Shown here: positions 7,465-16,681 of the stretch, in pieces | How positions within the stretch are numbered: position 1 is the stretch's first letter | How the letters are laid out: every line of letters begins with the position of its first letter | NCBI GenBank assembly: GCA_000697335.1 | Contig: JNEM01006528.1 | Location: 1 to 18,206, forward strand | From: Conidiobolus incongruus B7586 | Taxonomy: Eukaryota > Entomophthoromycota > Entomophthoromycetes > Entomophthorales > Conidiobolaceae | DNA: 18,206 nt | Reading direction: 5' to 3' | Program-made: the position numbers and the translations under genes | Notes under the pieces: generated by a model | Database searches by the model: none | What the model was told of the DNA's origin: nothing | What the model saw: the letters and a program-made list of their open reading frames with translations, nothing else

Positions 7465-9052
7465 ATGTCTCCAAATCAAGATAATATTGAAAACAATGAA
7501 TTAATTGATAATAACAAGATTCAAGTAAGTACTAGTACAAAGTTTGTAATATTTGTGACTCGTAATCAAGTTTACGTTTGATAATTTTATACAATTGTCA
7601 TCATTTATTTATTATTCAATTTTATTTTCAATAGGATAAAGATATACAAAAACCTTCCGAATCCTCAACTGATAAGGTAATAATTTGATATATCCATATA
7701 TATTCTTTAAAAGTGTAATTAAGCTAAAAAATATTAGACCGAAAAAACTTCACCGGAAGTAAAAAAATTCTTAATATTATATTTCAACACATAGATAGAT
7801 TAAAGGTTATTTTAGGACATTTTAGCAACTAAACCTGAAACTGACGAAGAAATTAAGGTAAGCAGATTTATCAAAATTAATATTATTCAAATATTATAAA
7901 ATTTTACATTTAGGTTGAAAATGTAGATAACAAAACCGATAAAGATGAAACTGAGGTAAATGAAATAAAATATATTCGATATATTTAAATTAATAATTTT
8001 AATTATTTACTTTGAAAGGGTTCAAGTGATAAAATCATAAAAGATGTTAATGAAGTTGAAGAAAAAGTAGAGCTTAAAGCTCAGGTAAAGGGCGACGAAA
8101 AGGAGGAAGTCGGAGTTAAAGAAGACAAGGGAGAAGAAAAAGAAATTAAAGACTCAGAAAAGGACAAAGTTGCTGAAGAAGTAAAAGCAGACAAGAAAAC
8201 AGACGATATATCATTACCTACTTCTGACGTCAAGCAAGAAGAAACATCTACAGTTAAAGACAAAGTAAATTACTAGTAATTAATTGTTTTTTATACCAAA
8301 ATCATTGATCTATGAGGAAACTAGGAATCAGAAACTGTAAAAGAAGTAGCTTCTAATAAAGAAAAGGATGAAGAAGTTAAGGTAATTAAATGATTTATAT
8401 TGCATTATATCTATTCTGCATTATTCACAATACATTATAATTTTTTCATCTTTTCGAATTTTAACAATATACATTGATAAAGTAATAAATGGTAAATTTT
8501 TATAGGAAACTGAATCTAATGAAGAAAAGAAAGAAGTTCCTACAAAACCTGATATTGAAGTAATGGTTTTATTATATTGATATTAATCGCAATCTAATGC
8601 AAATTCACTTTGAATAGGAAGAAACAATGAAAGAAACACTCAAACTCAACAAAGATAAAGCATCTAACCTTCTAGACGAATTGGAAGCTGAGTTAGGTAA
8701 CTTAAAATTGACTGAAGAGGAAGCCAAAGCACTCGCAGGAGAAGATGACGAGGAAGGCGATTATCCACTTATCGAACTATTTGCATCATCAGTGAGTGGT
8801 AATTTCAAAATCAAATCTCAAATCAGAAAGATCGAAAATTGGTTCGAAGAATTTGGAATTGAATACACTTATAGGGATGTAGCCTCTGATGAAAGTGCTA
8901 AAATGTATTTGAAGAGGAAGAGTCCCCACCAAGGAGTCTTACCTCAAGTGTTTATGGATGGCGAATTTTTAGCCTTATTCGACAAGATCAACGACGCTGT
9001 AGAGCATGGCGAATTGTATGATCTTTTTGGAATTGAACCTGATTATGATTAA
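7465..9052 (+). CDS. SH3BGR-type thioredoxin-fold protein with nine-exon acidic N-terminus
   Basis: I assemble nine exons: 7465-7524, 7635-7676, 7738-7758, 7816-7857, 7914-7955, 8019-8264, 8325-8381, 8506-8559 and 8618-9052, giving 332 residues. All eight introns (56-124 nt) are phase 0 with GTAA donors. Residues 1-190 are low-complexity, rich in Glu, Lys, Asp and Thr, and probably disordered. Residues about 237-327 match the SH3BGR family, a glutaredoxin/thioredoxin fold: strand YPLIELFASS, the helix with WFEEFGIEYTYRDV, the cis-proline strand LPQVFMDG and the closing YDLFGIEP. There is no CxxC, so it should not act as a redox enzyme; SH3BGR proteins are thought to be adaptors. A helical, charged linker (192-236) precedes the domain. 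The first ATG follows a TATA box by 155 bp. The 3' end faces Nop13 with only 78 bp between stop codons. The domain call is firm; exon 3 (seven codons) is the least certain exon. Confidence 0.75.
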
Positions 9053-9130
9053 ATGAAATATATTTTAATATCCATATTTATATCTATAATACCCTTTACT
9101 CTTTATTACTAAAATTATTATATATATAAT

Positions 9131-10341
9131 CTAATCGTCAAATGTTATTTTTGTTCCTTTAAATTCTTCGCCAATAGTACTAGGCTGATCTTTGAATTTT
9201 TTAGCTTGTCTGTCGTTGTTAAAATCTCTTGATAATTCTTTAGATTCTTGATTTTCACTGGCTCTCTTCTTAGAATATTCTTTAGCTTGATTAGGTTGTA
9301 AATTTCTACCTCTTTTAGTAGCTTCCAATGAGGCGTATTCGACCTTAAAACGATCTTTAAGAGCTAATAAGGCTTTGGTAGCATCATCTATTTGTTCAAA
9401 ATCAATATAGCCAAATCTATTATTAGATTATTATTATTATTATTATATAATTCATTTAAATATAGTTTGTCAATATATTACCCTTTACAGCGATTTGTAT
9501 CTTCAAAAGTAGCCAATCTAACCTTCTTAACCTTACCATATACCTGAAACTTTTCCATTAAAAACTCAGAGGTGCATTCAAAGGGTAAATTTCCAATAAA
9601 TAGTGTAGCACTAGGAGCATGATTCTGAGACTTAAGGAATGCAGCTTGTTGTGTTTTACTATTTTTAGAATCCTGTGGAGCCTGAGTTCTACCCTTCTTG
9701 TTAAAATCCTTAGCATCTTTAATTAACAATGGGCGCTTAAAAAATACGGATTCACTTAAAGCGATAGCTTTATCGCGTTGTTCTGGAGTTTCAAAATCGA
9801 TAAAAGCAAAGCTGAAAATTAAATTAATTAAATATATTCAATAATACATAAAATAATATTACCCTCTATTCTTGTTACCCAACATAGGCATTTTAAATCT
9901 AGTTATAGTACCACAATCCTTAAAGAAATTTCTAAGCTCTTCCTCAGTAATATTAAAGAATAAATTACCAACCCAAACACCATAAGTTTCGGGTTTAGGA
10001 GGTTTTTCAGCTTTAGTCTTTTTGATTCTGGGTTCAATGACTTTAATGGGATCTTCCTCATCGGAATTATCATCCTTCTGAGCTAACTTTTCACGATCTT
10101 TCTTACTCTGGAAGTTTGAATGATATTGGAAGAAGTCATAAGCTTCGTCCTCCTCTTTTGATTCAGCTTTAGTTTCTTCAACTTTAACTTCATTAGTTTC
10201 AGGTTGAATTTCTGGCTCCATCTCCTTATTTGATATTTGTTCAAAAGGTTCAGGAACTTCGTCAGTAGTTACAGTTTCATTCTTTTCTTTGGATTTTTTT
10301 GGTTTTTTATCTTTTTTATCTTTTTTGGAACTTTTACCCAT
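9131..10341 (-). CDS. NOP13: Nop13-like nucleolar protein with two RRMs
   Basis: There are three exons: 10341-9863, 9811-9482 and 9416-9131, giving 364 residues; introns are 51 and 65 nt. The N-terminus is a lysine-rich nucleolar-type signal (GKSSKKDKKDKKPKKSK) followed by acidic sequence. RRM1 has RNP2 VWVGNL (122-127) and RNP1 NRGFAFIDF (158-166). A basic linker with LLIKDAKDFNKKG follows. RRM2 has RNP2 LFIGNL (230-235) and RNP1 KGFGYIDF (269-276). The C-terminus is basic. This order and the LIKDAKDF phrase match fungal Nop13/Rnp24, an RNA-binding protein of the nucleolus and pre-ribosomes. I prefer the ATG at 10341 over an in-frame ATG at 10431, because a TATAAAAG box lies between them and the lysine-rich start is typical. 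Both introns split the RNP1 glycine codon (160 and 270) in phase 2. Converges on the SH3BGR-like gene. Confidence 0.8.
9424..9447. repeat. TTA trinucleotide tract inside the second intron of Nop13
   Basis: A short run of TTA units fills the acceptor-proximal half of the 65-nt intron 9417-9481. Copy-number change would alter intron length without touching coding sequence. Confidence 0.65.
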
Positions 10342-10742
10342 TTTTGATAGTGTATATTCAATGTCAAAATTAATCGAATTGAATAATTTTTGTTTAGGAT
10401 AAACTTTTATATCCCAAACTTCAGTGATCATTTTATGGGATTGAATCCAAGTTGACTAAGGAAATTTATTAAAGATAATATGACAATAAACAAGATTTTA
10501 AGGATCAATAGTTGATATGTTGATGTAATTTTATGTTAAACCAAATTAAAATTTTGTGAATAAATTGGATAATCATGATATCGATTATACAAAGTAATGA
10601 ATTTTATTTGAAGAATATTTTAAGAAATAAAATATACAACTTTTGAACAAAATAATAGATAAATTAAATAATAAAATTGAATTATAAAATTCTATAATAT
10701 TTTTAATCATTAAAAACAAAATACATTAACATTATAATATAA
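10342..10742. other. spacer between NOL7-like 3' end and Nop13 start
   Basis: Head-to-tail spacing of about 400 bp between two minus-strand genes. It contains the Nop13 TATA box and, nearer 10743, the 3' flank of the NOL7-like gene. The open extension of the Nop13 frame up to 10431 is most likely not translated. Confidence 0.5.
10404..10411 (-). promoter_or_regulatory. TATA box of Nop13
   Basis: On the minus strand the sequence reads GGGATATAAAAGTTTATCC, with TATAAAAG 63-70 bp upstream of the ATG at 10341. It lies downstream of the alternative ATG at 10431, which argues for the shorter protein. Confidence 0.45.
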
Positions 10743-11844
10743 TTATTTAAAGATAGCTCTAGGTCCAACTTTCGTTTGAGCAGCTTCGTTACGTATGAAG
10801 TTGATAGCTGGTCCAATTTCTTTGCGACTCATATTCAAAATTACTTTTAAATCATTAGTAAATTAGAATGCATAGTTGATGTAGATAATAAATACCTGGA
10901 ACTCTAGATTTCTTCTTATACAAATGTTTATGTAAAAAGTGTAAAGCTCTACCATCCAATCGGAGTGAGGGGTATGGGTTGGCATCTTGATCTAATGAAA
11001 TAACTTTGAAGCCACTAATCAAATGGATCAATATAAGTGCAATAAATCTTATTATTATATTTACCTAACATCCTTTTCAGCTTTTTGGATTAAATTCCAA
11101 CGATCTGGATTGACAGGAGGTTGAAAATCTGAAAACTCTCTGATGTGTTGACTATATTGAAAAACAGTTAATAAATACTATTGATGAAATACTATTTCTA
11201 AGAATTACTTTGTGGAGGATTGATCCTTTTCTTCTATAGATTCCAACAGGGTTGAAGGCAAAGGAGCAGGAGCATCATTAACTTCTTCATCTTCCTGTTC
11301 CTGCTGTTTTTGTAATTTCTGCTTCTTGATAGATTGCTGTTCCTTTAAGAATTGATCTCTATGTCTTCTCTTTTCCTTTTCAGCTTCCTTTAACCTATTT
11401 GATTGATCAACATAGTATTCATCAATTATGATATATAAATACAATACTTTTTAACAACTTTTTGAGCCTGCAATTGAGTTTCCTCAGCTAATTGTTTGCC
11501 AATTTCTAACGATACCACTTCTGGAGCTTCGTCATCGGAATCTTTTTCGGGTTCTTCAGATTCATTGGGTTTAGGATCTATTAATTAATAGAAAATTAGT
11601 AATTGAATTCATACAGACAAATCGAAAATTATTATTACCTTCTTTGTTTAAAGCTTCTTCAACTAAAAAAACACAAAAGTTAAAAAAATAATTTAAATGA
11701 ATAAATTATAATACCTTCAGGAGCATATCCTTCCTCGTCAAAAATAACCTTTTTGTTTACTTTTTCCTCTATAGCCGGAGTTTCTTCAACATTTTCAGGT
11801 TTTGAAAATTTTTTAGGGGATTTTTTGATGGTTTTTTTAGGCAT
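10743..11844 (-). CDS. NOL7/Utp16-like nucleolar protein (candidate SSU processome factor)
   Basis: There are seven exons: 11844-11715, 11662-11639 (24 nt), 11577-11448, 11394-11209, 11151-11065, 11014-10896 and 10843-10743, giving 258 residues; introns are 50-61 nt. The start is basic (MPKKTIKKSPKKFSK), followed by an acidic region and a charged, glutamine-rich coiled coil (about 77-135, e.g. KEAEKEKRRHRDQFLKEQQ). A compact C-terminal domain (about 187-258) contains HFLHKHLYKKKSRVP and SRKEIGPAINFIRN. From memory, that tail resembles the end of animal NOL7 (FLQERLYG..R, then a K-containing helix and AVQFLNN), and human NOL7 has nearly the same length. NOL7/Utp16 is a small nucleolar protein of the small-subunit processome. 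The gene structure is well supported because every junction keeps frame; the family name is a moderate-confidence inference. Position between Nop13 and Dbp9 fits a ribosome-assembly role. Confidence 0.6.
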
Positions 11845-12360
11845 ATTAATTTTAAACTATTTTATTAATTTGCTATTATTCGGATTATGGTGTGGAATGT
11901 TTGTTCATTTAAATTTTTGTATATGGATAAATTGATTTATGGGATAGAATCTACAATAGTTTATTGTAATTTTTATTAATTATTCTAATAGATATTGAGT
12001 AGATGAATTTCAAAAAATATATATTTATAAAATGTAATAAATCAAAAATATTTTCTTATATTGACTTGAATTTATAATATAGTCTTATATTTCTCTCATT
12101 CTAATACAATGGTAATAGAATTTAATACCTTATTAGGGTTCCCACAATTTACTACTCATTTTAAACGAGATAAATTAATCATAACTTTTGAATTTGATCA
12201 ACTTCAATTATTCAATTTTCAATAGTCTCCCAGAATATAAAATATTATAGCCATTGAAAAACAAAATAATTCAACCTATCACCTTAAAAATTTTAATATA
12301 AAATTATAATTTCTAGTTAAAATATTTTCAACGATTAATAAATTTATTATACAAAATAAA
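11845..12360. other. divergent promoter region of the NOL7-like gene and Dbp9
   Basis: A 516-bp AT-rich gap between two start codons facing apart. TATA-like sequences occur at 11915-11923 (minus) and 12297-12304 (plus), each about 57-79 bp from its ATG. An AAAAATTTT tract at 12286-12294 matches the yeast RRPE core of ribosome-assembly genes, but such matches are expected by chance here. No PAC-type GATGAG motif was seen. Confidence 0.45.
12297..12304 (+). promoter_or_regulatory. TATA-like box of Dbp9
   Basis: TATAAAAT ends 57 bp upstream of the ATG at 12361, close to the spacing seen at Nop13. AT-richness makes chance matches common. Confidence 0.3.
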
Positions 12361-14390
12361 ATGTCTTCAACTCAAGAGCAACCCCTAAAAGAATTCAGCG
12401 AATTTCATTTAGATTTTCGATTGCTAAGAGCTATTGCTAAAATGGGTATTACCAACCCTACAGAAATTCAAACTCAAGTGATTCCATTAGCTTTACAAGG
12501 CAAGGATATCTTAGCTAGAGCTAAGACGGGTAGTGGTAAAACTTTAGCTTATGGCGCTCCTATTATTCAGAGTATTTTGACTAAAACAGTAATTTAATAT
12601 ATTTTATTTAATATAAATTGTATGATATTAATGTTTATTTAGAGCAGCAAAAATGGAGAATCTAACAGTGGAATTCAAGCATTGATTTTGGTACCTACAT
12701 CGGAGCTTAGTTTTCAAGTTGCTGACCATTTGACCAAATTAACTCTGTACTGTCCAGAAATTAAAATAGTCAATGTTATTAGTAAAAATCAATTGGAAAA
12801 TAAACAGAATAACAATCAGTTAGATCCTGCTATTAAGTAAGTTTTATTATTAAAAGACAATTATTTTATGTAATATTAATTCAATTTGTATAGATCACAA
12901 TTAAAAGAAATTCCTCATATTATTATTGGTACACCAAGTAAAATTTTAGAATTGGTTAATTCAAAGGTAATTAAACATACAATATTATTATAATAATATA
13001 TTTAACATTGTAATTTTAGATAATTGAAATTAAAACATCATTAACTCACTTGGCCATTGATGAAGCTGATTTGATCCTATCATTCGGTTATTTTGATGAT
13101 CTTAAAAACTTAGTCCCTAATTTACCCAACCCTTGTCAAACCTATTTGATGAGTGCCACTCTTCCCCCTGATCTCAAAGAACTCAACTCCCTTATTCTCA
13201 CTAACCCTGCCATTGTCCACCTCAAAGATTCTGAAGATCGCGGTCAATTGACAGAATACCAATTCCCATGTCAATCTGAAGATAAATACCTGTTGTTATA
13301 TGTTATTCTTAAACTCAAATTAATCAAAGGGAGATGTATCATATTCGTCAATTTAGTCGATAGAGCTTACCAAATCAAATTATTCTTAGAAAAATTCGGT
13401 ATTAAAACCTGTATTTTAAATTCAGAATTACCTTTGAATTCAAGGTATCATATTATTCAAGAATTTAACAGGGGTAAATACGATTATATTATTGCTACTG
13501 ATGAGTATAAGCCCAATACCAATACTCAAAATGAGCAAGCTAATGATACTGAAAATGATCAAACTAAAAATGATCAAGATGAAACTACTAAAGATGATGA
13601 ATCTTCAGAATTGCCAAAAGTTGATGAAGTAGCTCCTAAAGGGGAAGAATCTGCAGAAGTCCTTAAAGATGTCAAGATCAAGAAGAATAAGAAGAATAAG
13701 AAGCCTCAATACGATGCTGTCACAGGAACTTATGGTGTAAGTCGAGGTGTGGATTTCCAAAATGTTGCAGCTGTCATTAACTTTGACTTCCCTCCATCTG
13801 TCGAAAACTACACCCACAGAGTTGGTAGGACTGCTAGAGGTGGCAAGAAGGGTATGAGTTTATCACTCGTCGTCAACGACGATCCCGAAGAATTGATGTT
13901 AGCTGCTCAAGTTGAGCAAAGTCGTGAAAAGTTAGGCGCCAAGGTCCAACCCTTCAAATTCGATCTAAGTCAAATTGAAGGTTTCAGATATCGTGCTCAC
14001 GACGCCTTGCGATCAGTCACCAAGACTCACGTAAAGGAAGCTCGATTAAACGAACTCAAAGAACAAATTTTGAATAGTGACAAACTCCAGGCACACTTCG
14101 AAGATCGTCCCCAAGACTTGGAATTCTTACGTCACGATTTGCCTCTCCTACCCAAAACTGTACAAGCTCACTTGAAGCACGTGCCCCAATACCTTCTCCC
14201 CAAGATCCAAGAAGTGACATCGGAGGGAGCATCTTTGGGCAAGCGCTCCAACGATGATGCCACCTCGCTAGGACCCATCCAGTTCAACAACAAGCATTTC
14301 AAGAAGTACAAGCAGAATAGAGGTAAGAACAAGAAGCTGGACCCTCTCAAAACTTTTGCGAAGAAGATAAATAAGAAGGGCAGGAAATAG
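12361..14390 (+). CDS. DBP9: DEAD-box ATP-dependent RNA helicase Dbp9/DDX56
   Basis: There are four exons: 12361-12588, 12643-12836, 12894-12966 and 13020-14390, giving 621 residues; introns are 53-57 nt. Dbp9/DDX56 is a nucleolar helicase of large (60S) subunit assembly. Visible motifs: Q motif with Q37, motif [11 protein letters not shown] (52-61), Ia PTSEL (94-98, where most helicases have PTREL), Ib GTPSK, DEAD (179-182) in [15 protein letters not shown] (210-212), motif V SRGVDF (406-411) and [12 protein letters not shown] (431-440). The IDEADLxLSFGY phrase, the acidic-then-lysine insert (about 327-397) before motif V, and the tail with [32 protein letters not shown] and HLKHVPQYL are Dbp9 hallmarks. 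The end is lysine-rich, suited to nucleolar retention. The start has ATG in AAAATAAAATG context with a TATA-like box upstream. Later exon sequence uses more C-ending codons than the first exons. Confidence 0.93.
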
Positions 14391-14472
14391 ATTCATATTA
14401 ATTTTGATAATATTACACTGGTATTGTTATAGATTATTACATACATATATATTATAAAAGAGTTTTTAAATT

Positions 14473-14478
14473 AATAAA
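14473..14478 (+). terminator. probable polyadenylation signal of Dbp9
   Basis: AATAAA lies 83 nt downstream of the TAG stop and is followed by T-rich sequence. The hexamer is expected often by chance in DNA this AT-rich, so position is the main support. Confidence 0.35.
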
Positions 14479-16161
14479 AGTTTTATTTTCAATATCCTAT
14501 TTTTTTTAATAATTTTCCAAAAATTGATCATAGTTATATTTAATTTATTATAATTTTATTTAATTTTGATCCATATAAATCAATAATATAAATTTACAAT
14601 ATTAATTTAATTGAATAATTTACAATTTATATTCAATATCATAATATATTACAACATTATGCTAATTTAAAAATCAATTATTATCTTATTTTTTTATTAT
14701 TTTATATATCACTTATAGTATAGTCCATATAATTCATAATTTTATGATATTATTCTATATAATCATATTATTCTTATATTTTACGTTTAATGTTAATTTG
14801 AATCCAAAAAATTGTTTTATTATTTAAAAGATATTTTAAAAATATCTATAAAAAACTATAAAACATAAAGAATTAAATGGTAATTGATTATATTCTCATT
14901 TGATTGATACAATTTTGAATGGAATTTATAATTTTATTTTTTGAATAATATCATATGTTTAAGTATATTTAAATGTTCAAAACTTTTTTCACTATCAAAT
15001 TTGTTCAATTAAAATATAAATATTGGAAAGACATAAAATATACTCGGTATCATTGGTGTATAATTTTAATCAAAATATATTGACACACCTAACAAATTTT
15101 GTATTAACACTAATGCATTTCAAACTAAAGTATTAAGAATTAATTCATAAATTCTAAAATATCTACATTGTCAAATGATCTCACTAATTTATACATTTTT
15201 ATATTATTTTTTTTATCAAAAACACTATCCACCAATAATACGAATGGAATAACATTAAGTTCTAATAAGTTTTTTAGATTTAGATTTATTAAAATACAGA
15301 AAATTTCATTATATTCATTAGTTCAATATGATATATATACCTAATACCTTGATAAATTTGAGAGTGTGAATTGTTAAGAATTAATTACATCTATTCTTTT
15401 AAATGAAATGTAACAATTACCAAGATAGGTGTTATTTAAAGTGAGTTCATTTTACATAAACTTGCAGCTTGTTACAATGCTACACTTTAATTCCTTTGTA
15501 TAAGTGAGGTGAAATTTGAATTATCGCATTTAGTCAATTTTTATTTATTTTACACATTTTTTTCTCATATGTCATTCAGATTCTATTATGTATAAGAATT
15601 TAAACTTAGAAATAGTTAAAATAATATTTAATAATATTCAAAATATTGAAAAGGTCTAATATATTATTATATCCTTTATAAACTGATTATAAGACATGAC
15701 CTTAAAATAAGTCCCAAATTTGATTTTAAAAAACTAAATAAATCATTGAATTGATTGAAATTAATTATTATTCATTTCTGATTGAAAATGATTCTCACAT
15801 GAAAATTGCTAATTTCACTAAATTCGAACATATGATTATTGATTGATTACTTGTTTGTTTATTTTTGGATGTTGACAAGTTGTTGGAACCTGTGTCAATA
15901 ATATTTTTGAACGGTGTATATAATTTTATATTTCTATAATATTCTTGATAGCAATTCGCATACTCTAATATTTTCAAGAGTTAACGGTATACAAACATTA
16001 TCATTAATCACCTCTTGAAAAAAAGGTTACTTAAGAACAATACAAAATTGTATTAAGTGTTTAGTCATTTTATAATCAGAAACTATTGATTGTAATTAGG
16101 AATATTCAGTATTCATGATATATCGTCATCAAATGGTATAAACATTAAGTAAATTAATACA

Positions 16162-16167
16162 TTTATT
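16162..16167 (-). terminator. probable polyadenylation signal of the SCP2 gene
   Basis: The minus strand reads AATAAA 26 nt after the TAA stop. As with Dbp9, position rather than sequence gives the support. Confidence 0.35.
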
Positions 16168-16192
16168 AAAGGTAAGATTTGGAGAAGATCGC

Positions 16193-16588
16193 TTATAAAC
16201 CAGCCTTGACACGAGCTTGCTTTAATACGTTATCTAACTTTGTAGCCAGAAGCATTTGACCCTTGAGCTTAATTTTGCCTTGCATAAAAGCCTTCTGAGC
16301 GTTGAGCTTACCCTCAGCAAGACCTACCATAATGTCGTCGTTGGTAGAGATGACTACATCGGGCTTAACTTTGGAAGGACCTTTGTAAACTTCACCCTTG
16401 TCAGCCTTAGCGTCAACTGTCCAGCTCTGGGTCTTACCATCTTTGTTCTTGATATCGAATTGGAAAATTCCCTTGACTTTATTAATCATAGCCTTCATTT
16501 CAGCTTCTGGGAACGCTTTAAACCCAGCATCGATTAATACAAAAGCTTCAGAAGCGTTAAATCCGTCAGCAACGAGAGGATGAGACAT
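16193..16588 (-). CDS. free-standing SCP2-domain sterol/lipid carrier protein
   Basis: This intronless frame of 131 residues is essentially one SCP2 (sterol carrier protein 2) domain: an N-terminal helix with SEAFVLIDAGFKAFPEAEMK, strand IFQFDIKNKDGKTQSW, strand VYKGPSKVKPDVVISTNDD, the helix with MVGLAEGKLNAQKAFMQGKI and the closing helix with LDNVLKQARVKAGL. SCP2 domains carry fatty acyl-CoAs and sterols, often in peroxisomes. The protein ends in AGL, not a canonical PTS1 (SKL/AKL type), so peroxisomal import by that route is doubtful. Length fits the single-domain fungal form. Codons are strongly biased to C- and G-ending forms (AAG, GTC, GCC) and there is no intron, consistent with high expression. 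A canonical TATA box 86-93 bp upstream supports the start. It is the only gene in the last 3.8 kb. Confidence 0.93.
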   Translation of the reverse strand: MSHPLVADGFNASEAFVLIDAGFKAFPEAEMKAMINKVKGIFQFDIKNKDGKTQSWTVDAKADKGEVYKGPSKVKPDVVISTNDDIMVGLAEGKLNAQKAFMQGKIKLKGQMLLATKLDNVLKQARVKAGL

Positions 16589-16653
16589 TTTTTCTTATAT
16601 TTAATACAGATTCAATGAAAAATTATCTTACTTTGTGCAGTTAATAATTCTCA

Positions 16654-16671
16654 TGCTAATAGCACATGTGC
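16654..16671. promoter_or_regulatory. two overlapping palindromes next to the SCP2 TATA box
   Basis: GCACATGTGC (16662-16671) is a perfect palindrome with a CACATG E-box core. TGCTAATAGCA (16654-16664) is a palindrome around a central A that overlaps it by three bases. Both lie directly downstream of the TATA box, before the expected start site, and could bind dimeric factors such as bHLH proteins. This is inferred from sequence only. Confidence 0.35.
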
Positions 16672-16673
16672 CC

Positions 16674-16681
16674 TTTTTATA
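16674..16681 (-). promoter_or_regulatory. TATA box of the SCP2 gene
   Basis: The minus strand reads GCAGTATAAAAAGGGC, a canonical TATAAAAA flanked by G/C, 86-93 bp upstream of the ATG. It implies a start site near 16645 and a 5' leader of about 55 nt. Confidence 0.65.

Larger units (their letters stand above)
14391..16192. other. long AT-rich intergenic region
   Basis: About 1.8 kb between convergent genes. An AATAAA at 14473-14478 is a likely poly(A) signal for Dbp9, and TTTATT at 16162-16167 reads AATAAA on the minus strand 26 nt past the SCP2 stop. An open stretch at 15795-15977 (minus, 60 codons) has no ATG and no motif and is not supported as a gene. I see no RNA gene. Confidence 0.5.

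Noticed and set aside
7525-7634. Possible snoRNA in the longer introns of the SH3BGR-like gene
   Set aside because: No paired C and D boxes in sense orientation in the 110- and 124-nt introns.
10342-10431. N-terminal extension of Nop13 from an upstream in-frame ATG
   Set aside because: A TATAAAAG box lies inside it, the sequence is not lysine-rich like the rest of the N-terminus, and it does not resemble Nop13 starts.
12286-12294. RRPE-like AAAAATTTT in the Dbp9 promoter
   Set aside because: The core is only A and T and occurs often by chance in this DNA; no accompanying PAC motif was found.
15795-15977. Open stretch of 60 codons on the minus strand
   Set aside because: No ATG start and no recognisable motif. 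Composition equals the surrounding non-genic DNA.
16256-16583. Two plus-strand open frames antisense to SCP2
   Set aside because: They mirror the codon bias of the SCP2 gene on the minus strand and show no domain of their own.
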